A stretch of 64,000 bases of DNA from Bromus sterilis (lineage: Eukaryota; Streptophyta; Magnoliopsida; Poales; Poaceae): the NCBI GenBank assembly GCA_950022295.1, contig OX465595.1:434552270-434616269 (forward strand), written 5' to 3'. Every line of letters starts with the position of its first letter. The stretch's first letter is position 1. The position numbers and the translations under genes are program-made. Below the pieces are notes generated by a model. That model did not search any database. It worked only from the letters and a program-made list of their open reading frames with translations, and was not told the DNA's origin. Below, piece by piece: positions 56,304 through 64,000 of this stretch.

Positions 56304-59300
56304 GTGAACCAAATCTCAGCTGAGGAAACTGATGGTACTTCTGACGTCATTCTTGGTACGCTCCCAGTCAATTTTGTTCCCACTTCTGTTCTTTTCGATC
56401 CAGGAGCATCTCACTCATTCATGTCGGAGAGTTATGCACTTCGGCATGATGTATCCTTTGAAGAAATGTTCACCCCTATGATCATTCAAACTCCTGGTTC
56501 CAAATGGCAAACTAATAGAGTAAGCCATGGTAATCAAATTGCAATTGAGGGCTTAGTATTCCTTGCTTCACTCATAGCCCTCAAGTCTTCAGACATTGAT
56601 GTCATCCTTGGTATGGATTGGTTATCAAGACAACATGCTTTTCTTGATTGTAAAGCCAAGTCAGTTAGACTTACACATCCTTCAGGCCAGACAATAGATT
56701 ACACCTCACCCAGAACAAGAAACCAAGTTCAATCTTTGAATGTGCTTCCACTTCCTGACCTTGAAGATATTCCGGTGGTTCGTGACTTCCCGGATGTCTT
56801 TCCTGAAGAACTGCCGGGCATGCCACCCGACAGATGTGTAGAGTTCATAGTGGACCTTATACCAGGCACAACCCCAATTTCCAGACGCCCATATAGAATG
56901 GCCCCACGTGAGTTAGCTGAGCTTAAAATCCAACTTGAAGCTTCGTTGGCAAAAGGCTTCAACCGCCCTAGCTCATTGCCATGGGGTTGCCCCGTTCTGT
57001 TCGTAACGAAGAAAGATGGAATAGAAAGGATGTGCGTAGACTATCGCCCGCTAAATCTAGCGACGATAAAGAACAAGTACCCACTGCCCAGGATCAATGA
57101 TCTTTATGATCAACTTGCAGGATCCTCTGTCTTCTCCAAGATGGATTTGAGATTAGGTTATCATTAGATCAAAATCCGAAGCGAGGACATTCCCAAAACG
57201 GCTTTTACTACTCGGTATGGTCTTTACGAGTACACCGTCATGTCCTTTGGTTTAACCAATGCCCCCGCCACTTTCTCACGCATGATGAATTCGATCTTCA
57301 TGGAGTACCTAGATAAATTTGTTGTAGTTTATCTTGATGATATTCTCATCTACTCGAAGAACGAAGAAGAACATGCCGAACACCTAAGGCTGGTATTGAT
57401 GAAACTTAGAGAGCATCGCCTGTATGCTAAATTCTCCAAGTGTGAATTTTGGCTACCAGAAGTGACCTACTTAGGCCACGTGATTTCTGCAAAAGGCATT
57501 GCTGTGAATCCCGAGAGAGTTCAGGCCGTCCTTGACTGGACTCCACCTGAATCGGTTAAGCAAGTTAGGAGTTTTCTCGGCTTAGCAAGCTATTTCCGCC
57601 GCTTCGTTGAGAATTTTTCTAAAGTTGCAAAGCCTCTAACTGAACTCCTCAAGAAAGATAAGAAATTCCTATGGACTTCCAAGTGGGAGGAAAGCTTTCA
57701 AGAGCTAAAAAGAAGATTGACTTCTGCACCCGTACTTGCACCTCCAGACACCAAAAAGGATTTCGAGATCTATTGTGACGCATCACGGCAAGCGTTAGGA
57801 TGCATACTTCTGCAAGATCGACATGTGGTAGCTTATGCTTCATGCCAGTTACGGCCACATGAAGAGAACTATCCTACCCATGACCTTGAACTCGCTGCCG
57901 TAGTTCATGCCCTAACAACTTGGCGACATTACCTCCTTGGTAATCGTTGTGAGATCTATTCCGACCACCAAAGCCTCAAATACATATTCACCCAGCCAGA
58001 TCTTAATCTCAGGCAAAGACGCTGGATAGAGTTGATAAAAGATTATGACTTAGGAATTTCTTACACCCCAGGCAAGGCCAATGTCATGGCTGATGCACTA
58101 AGTCGTAAGTCGTATTGTAACAACCTCATGTTACAACAGTATCAACCACTTCTTCATGAGGAATTTCGAAAGCTTAACCTCGAGATTGTTCCTCGTGGAT
58201 CTCTTTTCAACTTGGTGGCGAAACCAACCCTTGAGGATCAAATCATAGTTGCCCAAAGGCGTGCACGAGGTGTTCGCCGGATCAAGGAGAACATTGCTAG
58301 CGGAGTTGCTAAATGTTTCTCCACAGATAGCAAGGGAACGGTATTCTTTGAAAATCGTTTGGTAGTACCTAAGAATAGGGAACTAAGGCAACTCATGCTC
58401 AAGGAAGCCCATGACACACCCCTCTCGATTCATCCCGGTGGCACAAAAATGTACCGAGATCTACGCCAGAGATTTTGGTGGACCAGGATGAAGAGAGACA
58501 TTGCTCAATTTGTTGCCGAATGTGATGTTTGTCGTCGCATTAAGGCAGAACATCAAAGACCTGCTGGTACACTTCAACCTTTGCCTATTCCAGAGTGGAA
58601 ATGGGACAAAGTCGGTATGGACTTCATCACCGGCTTTCCAAAAACCCAGAAAGGAAATGATGCCATCTTCGTGGTCATTGTCCGACTTTCCAAATTTGCA
58701 CACTTCCTTCCAGTTCGCGAGTCTATAACTGCTAGCCAGTTAGCAGACTTGTACGTCTCTAGAATTGTGTCTCTTCACGTTGTTCCTTTGGTGATTAATT
58801 CTGATCGTGGTAGCCTTTTCACCTCTAGATTTTGGGGAAGCTTCCAACGTGCTATGGGAACTCATCTCTCCTTTAGTACAGCTTTCCATCCTCAGTCTAG
58901 TGGTCAAGTCGAAAGGGTTAACAAAATTCTTGAAGACATGCTCAGAGCTTGTGTTATCTCATTCGGAAAGAATTGGGAGAAGTCTCTGCCATTCGCCGAA
59001 TTTGCTTATAACAATAGTTTTCAATCTAGTCTGAACATGGCTCCTTTTGAACTCCTATATGGACGACGATGTCGAACACCCCTAAACTGGTCAAAAATCG
59101 GTGAAAGACAAATCTTTGGACCGGGATATGATCAAGGAAGCAGAAGAGCAAGTTCGCATTGTTCGTGATCGATTGGAAGCCGCACAGTCTCGTCAGAAAA
59201 GCTACTATGATCATCATCATAGGCAAGAGAGCTACAATCTGGATGAGAAGGCTTACCTCCGGGTTACTCCTCTGAAGGGAACCCAATGTTTGGGTATCAA

Positions 59301-59811
59301 AGGCAAGTTGGCCCCACGTTACATCGGACCTTTCCGTATTCTTGCTAAACATGGAGAAGTTGCCTACCAACTTGAACTACCCCCGCACCTTTCCCGAGTA
59401 CATGATGTATTCCATGTGTCACAACTCAGGCGTTGCTTCAAGGACCCCATCCGCAAAGTCGACCATGAAACGCTTGATCTCCAAGATGACCTTTCTTATC
59501 GAGAATACCCTGTTCGTATTCTTGATTCAGCAGAGCGTGTCACTCGCCGAAAGAAGATCAAGTTTCTGAAAGTTCAGTGGTCTCATCACTCAGAGAAAGA
59601 AGCCACGTGGGAAAGAGACGACCGTCTCCGTGCCGAGTACCCCTCCTTCCTCCCGCAGACTTCTGAATCTCGGGACGAGATTCTTTTGAGTGGGGGCCAG
59701 TTGTCACAACCCCAAGTTAGGTATGTGCTAGGATCAAGTGCTCCTTTGCATCATGCAAAAATTTCAAAAGAAAATTCAAAAATGGGGAAAAGAAAAGCCC
59801 TGAGAAATTAA
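56304..59811 (+). pseudogene. pol: C3 pol, one stop and one frameshift
   Basis: Same domain order as C1 pol. The protease again has D-P-G-A-S (near 56399). RT starts intact, but a stop replaces a glutamine codon at 57165-57167 (within the LGYHQI motif). The same frame goes on through YLDD (near 57335), RNase H, and integrase with HHCC and DDE residues, to about 59110. A one-base shift there moves the C-terminus, including the chromodomain-like part (near 59500-59640), into the frame ending at 59811, which runs about 110 bases into the 3' LTR. Expected activities are as in C1 pol but not producible as one protein. Confidence 0.9.
59688..59701 (+). promoter_or_regulatory. Polypurine tract of C3
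   Basis: GAGTGGGGGCCAGT directly before the 3' LTR. Confidence 0.8.
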
Positions 59812-62800
59812 ATCAAATGGCCAGATAAAATCCTTTTCCAAAAATCATTTGAATGTTTGGAAAATTCCTATAAATGGTGCTGATCATTTTAAAAAATGGT
59901 TTGGGAGCAATCCCATGCTCATGGAATTTTCTAATTTTCAAAGAATGGCTTGGAAATTAAATAAATACCCTATTTGATTTAAAATTCAAATGTTTTGAAT
60001 ATTAAAAATGCTCAAATATTATAAGTGGCTAGCTCTCTATTTTATGAGGCCATATAAAAAATTGTGGCATTTTATAAAATGCCTAGCTATTTTTATTAGC
60101 TAGGTCAACCTATTTACAGAGAAAGGAAAAGAAAAAGGAAAACTAGAGAAGAGAGGGAGCTTACCTTGCGCCTCAGGCGAGGCCCAACTCGCCTTGGCCT
60201 GGCCCAGCCCACCCCGAAGCGTTGTCGTCTTCCTCCCCGCGGCTCCAAGCAGCTCGCTGGAGCTGGGAGCGCGGCGACGATGACACCGCGACGCCCGACC
60301 CCTTCTAGGCCTCCCCCTCCCTCTCTCTTGCGCCACGCAACGCCACACACACCCCCGCACCCCTCCCCCTTGCTCCTGGTCACCCCCTCCTCTCTGCGAC
60401 GCCATTTCCTCACCTTCCCGAGCGCCTGCCGGAGCATGCCGTCGTGCCAGACGCGGCCATCGGCGGAGATAGCCCAGACCTCCTTGTCCATCGAGCTCCA
60501 CACCGTTGACTTCTTCTCCGTGTGCAAGCAATCGAGGCCGGGAGCCCTGAGCACGCCGTCCTCTTCGCCGAGCCGCCGCTGGACCCGCAAGAACTCGTCG
60601 GGAAATTCGTCGCCGGCGTACTTCCTCCGACCCAGCCATCTCCTCTGCTCGAATCGGGGTGAGCTCATCGCCATTTTACCCTGTCCAGTGCCCCTCCCCG
60701 TGGCCTCCTTCGTCCTCGTCGTAGTGCTCCGTCTCCAGCCGCCGCAAACGTCGACGTAGCCGTGGCCACAGACCTCCCCGCGTTGCTCTGATGGCACCAA
60801 TGGACGCGCGCGAGCCCCAGCTTCCTCCCCGTACCACCCACGCCTCTTCCCGTGGCCAAATGCCCAGTCCGGCGAGAGCGCCGCCATGCCCGAGCCGCCG
60901 GCGTTAAGCCGCCGGTCACTTAACCTAACCCCCGAGCTAAACCCCCCACTAATCCTAACCCCTGGGCCACTGACAGTGGGCTCGGGCCACTAACTAACTA
61001 CTGTTAGTTTTAAACTAACAGGGATTAAAACCTTGTGCCACTGACAGTGGAGGCCCACCTGTCAGCCCCCCCCCCCCACACGCCAGCTTGACGTCAGCAT
61101 GACGCAATAATGAATTTCCAGAAATTAAAAGAATTAAAGAAATTCAGAAAATTCCAGAAAATACCCCAAACTATGGAAATTCATAATTAATTCATCCTAA
61201 CTCCAAATATAGCAAATAATATATGAAAAATGATCAGGAGAAAATTATCTATCCAAATATGCAACTTTCAACTTTGTTTGAGTTGATTTTAAAATGGAAC
61301 CAGTAGCATATGTCATTTGATTTATTTGAAATTAATTCAAATTCAATTCAAATGATTTTGCAACTTGGACCATGGAATTATACTATATTTCAACCACACT
61401 TCAGAGGCATATCATACACATTTCCAAAAGGTTCAAAATGATCAAACAATGTCACATGTAACTTGGTCAAGTTTGAATTCAAATTGGAGTTTGAATTTGC
61501 AATTCAAATTGCAATATACTCCTTTTAAATGGAATGCTCAACACATCAGTACCTTGAACATCACCATTGCAATATTATTCATGTGATTGTGCATTGTACA
61601 TTATGTTGATCCTATGATTGTCATGTTGCTGATAGACGTGGAGCCGGAACCCGAGATCACCCCCTTCGTTGAAGACCCCGTGACTGAACCTCGTCAGCAA
61701 GGCAAACAAACCCCCATTGATCATGTCGATAAAATCCCACTTCCCTCTCATGTCTCGCTTATGCATTGTTTAGGATGATCACCATGATAACGTTTCTACC
61801 GCATAGTTGAACCCATATCCTTTGCATGACCTATCATCTTGTCACAGTAGTAAGCAAACCACAATCCTAGCAGATGTAGGAGTTGGTTGATATCATGTGA
61901 CCCCTACAACTGTTACTGCTTATTGCATGATTAGTGGTACAATGAGTTTGCTTATGATGTGAGTCGGGATGATGATAAACATGGTGTTGATGAAAGTGAA
62001 ATGTGTTGGTGAATCCACCCTAATACAAGGTGAACGATGAGAGGCTGTGTAGGAGTACACAGTGGGTTGTCTCGTTAAACACTGCCTTAAGTCCGAGTTC
62101 TTGTGTGGTGATCCAAGAAGAAGAGTACAACCACACATTGGGCTCACTGACCCCTCTCATCCTAGTACCTCACCCCGTTCGAACCCCAAGAGTCGCAGTA
62201 GTTCGGAGTTCTGGTAGGGCTGTGGCACGGTTTGCGAAGTGGATGAACGGCTTTTCAAGACCGGCTTGGGACCCTGCACACATCGTTTGAGGCTGTACTG
62301 GAACCTCGGCCGGACTTCCATACGGATCCCCCTCAGATAGGCGACTCTCTGGACTAGAACGGAGCTGTGGGCGAAGCATTGTGGTGGCATCCTCGCTGTC
62401 ACCTCTTGAACGGTGACATGCAAAAGGCGGTAACTGATGACACATGTGTGTAGCGGTACACCCTTGCAAGGTTAACAAAACTATTCGAATAGCCGCGTCC
62501 GCGGTTAAGGACTGCTTGGAAAGCTTAGCTTGATTATTAGACAACTTGAAATGGATACTCCTAAAACTCGCAAGATAAGCGTGAGTGCTATGGTGTGCTT
62601 CTCGTGGGGAAGTCGAGGAAGTAACCATAGTGGTGTATTGGTTGAAGAGATGTAGTGGACTCGTGTACGCTTCTTACCTCAAGTCTGGTACTCGTAGTTC
62701 AGGACTAGCCAAGTCAAAGCTGGCATTTCTGCAAGTGAAACCCCACCTCCCTTTACCTTGATACATGTGCATGAGTAGTATAGCTCCTATGTAAGTCTTG

Positions 62801-63636
62801 CTGAGTACGACTTTGTACTCACGTTTGCTTATTCTATGTTTTAGATGAACCCACCGACCCCGTTGGTGGCTTCTAACCGAAGCTTGAAGAATGAAGACTC
62901 AGACCAAGACCAAGCTAGTGTAGTCCCAGTCAGACGACTGGTTCCCTCGTGGAGGTCTTGTTTTAGATAAGGCTTCTCTAAGCCATTTGTTAAACTTGTC
63001 TGTACTCAGACCTACTTTGCTTCCGCTTGTCTGTTGTAATGTTGGATCACATGTTTGTGATCTCTGTGTGCACTCTGTAAGAGTTATTCAATAAAGTATA
63101 TACTTTGTAGAGAATTGCAATGATACCTGCTGTTCATACAAGGCATGTGTGCTGCATGTATGTTTATAACATGCATGTCTTTGTATGGGTTTTCGAGACC
63201 TTAGTTGTGATCTGGCTGGCGGTCTTTTATACACCAAGTGGCCCTTAGATGTGCGCAGCTTGGGGCATCGCGATGCGATTGTTCGAGACTCTGTCTCGTG
63301 CACACTTTGATGTATGATCGAGCCCGCCCTAGACCCCGACTAAGTGATCGGGCTGGAGTAAGTCTATGTAAGAGTTATGAGATAGTCGATAGTATGGTTG
63401 AGGCGACTTGTCTTTGAATATGGGAGTTCATCACCCATATCATTAGACTTGTGTGCGGACGATGAGGACCCATCTCAGTTGATCATCCGGCCTGGATGGG
63501 ATGCCCCTCACGTACGATGCTTTCCGAGAACGTTATGTGCTTGGCCTTGTCTGCTTAGACAAGTGGGTACGGTTCTCGGCTCTCCATATGACTATGTCGT
63601 AGCGGGACTTGCATACGCTAACCCCGGGTCCCGACA
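59702..63636 (+). repeat. 3' LTR of C3
   Basis: The LTR is 3935 bp, pairing with 50878-54793. Small differences include a longer C-run at about 61067-61077. Confidence 0.95.
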
Positions 63637-63683
63637 CCCAGGCGGCCACCTGGCGAGGCCGCCACCCTGGCCGCGCCGGGAGG
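63637..63683 (+). repeat. 3' LTR of B, second part (includes right TSD of C3)
   Basis: CCCAG (63637-63641) is the right TSD of C3. The next 42 bases continue the GC-rich module of the B LTR, matching about 42099-42150 of the 5' LTR, up to GCCGGGAGG where D begins. Confidence 0.85.
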
Positions 63684-64000
63684 TGATACGTCCAAAACGT
63701 ATCTATAATTTCTTCTTGCTCCATGCATGTTTTGTGTGATATTGCTATGATCTAGATACACTTTCATACACTTTTGATCATATTTGGACTAACCTATTAA
63801 CTCAGTGCACCCCAGTGCCAGTTCCTGTTTTCTGCTGTTTTTCTATTTCAGTTTTTCCCCATATAAAAAGTGCCAGAAAAATTCCGGGAAAATACAGGAA
63901 AAATCAGCGTACAGGAAGCTTCGAGAAGAGCCCGGGAGGGGCCAGAGGGGAGCCAGGGGGGCCCAGGCGGCCACCCGGCGCGGCCCCACCCCTGGCCGCG
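63684..64000 (+). mobile_element. Element D: start of an A-family LTR, cut by window end
   Basis: Starts TGATACGTCCAAAACGTATC and follows the A1/A2 LTR sequence through the GC-rich module near 63920-64000. It inserted into the 3' LTR of B; the likely left TSD is GGAGG (63679-63683), with the second copy outside the window. It could be a full element or a solo LTR. Confidence 0.8.

Larger units (their letters stand above)
50878..63636 (+). mobile_element. Element C3: chromovirus of the same family as C1, + strand
   Basis: The element is 12.76 kb with TGTC...GACA LTRs (50878-54793 and 59702-63636) and TSD CCCAG (50873-50877 and 63637-63641). Primer-binding site, gag, pol and polypurine tract are all present. 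It is shorter than C1 because it lacks the accessory ORF region. Gag and pol contain stops and shifts, so it is not autonomous. Confidence 0.95.
41817..63683 (+). mobile_element. Element B: Athila-like Gypsy retrotransposon with full gene set, 3' LTR interrupted
   Basis: 5' LTR 41817-43330, primer-binding site, gag, pol, an extra ORF, a 1.6-kb non-coding stretch and the start of the 3' LTR (50597-50877, resuming 63642-63683). C3 interrupts the 3' LTR and D follows. The LTRs differ by roughly one base in twenty in the first 200 bases, more than the C1 or C3 LTR pairs, which fits its being the older host of C3. Confidence 0.9.

Noticed and set aside
1..64000. Ordinary host genes, rRNA, or organellar DNA
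   Set aside because: No stretch outside the elements listed remains long enough, and none shows such features.

Overview
This window looks like intergenic DNA from a large grass genome. Wheat, Aegilops or barley type (Triticeae) is the best guess, judged from the mix of Athila-like and chromodomain Gypsy retrotransposons, a CACTA transposon with CAGTAGCG subterminal repeats, and the absence of any ordinary host gene. Essentially all 64 kb can be assigned to nested transposable elements, and most boundaries are fixed by target-site duplications (TSDs) read directly in the sequence. Labels used below: Z = oldest element, A1 and A2 = two copies of a non-autonomous Athila-like family, CACTA, C1, C2 and C3 = three insertions of one chromovirus family, B = coding Athila-like element, D = a further A-type LTR.

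Left half (1-38010). A1 runs from before the window to 38010 on the + strand. Three insertions interrupt it. A2 (1081-6683, - strand, same family, TSD CCTAC) lacks its 3' LTR. The CACTA transposon (7739-32223, TSD TCT) carries three genes. C2 is a solo LTR (32395-36299, TSD AGGAC). Inside the second CACTA gene sits C1 (16091-30201, - strand, TSD CCAGG), a 14.1-kb chromovirus with 4-kb LTRs and a full-length pol frame. A1 ends with its 3' LTR at 36330-38010, inserted into the LTR of Z.

Right half (38011-64000). Z (Tat/Retand-like Gypsy, + strand, badly decayed) is visible as an LTR end, primer-binding site, gag, protease and the first part of reverse transcriptase. It is cut at 41816 by B (from 41817, + strand), which carries gag, pol and an extra coiled-coil ORF. 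The 3' LTR of B is interrupted by C3 (50878-63636, + strand, TSD CCCAG) and, 42 bases further on, by the start of D (63684 to the window end).

How the pieces relate. B is a plausible source of proteins for the non-autonomous A family, because the two share LTR termini, primer-binding-site type and a GC-rich LTR module. The CACTA element has a TNP2-type transposase gene (now broken), a second gene ending in a Ulp1-like protease domain that lacks the catalytic cysteine, and a small intact gene for a viroplasmin/RNase H1 N-terminal-like domain on a C-terminal membrane anchor. The first two genes share a duplicated leader. The most interesting items are that CACTA gene set, an extra ORF upstream of gag in C1 that C3 lacks, and the A2 integration that ends just before its polypurine tract instead of at an LTR.
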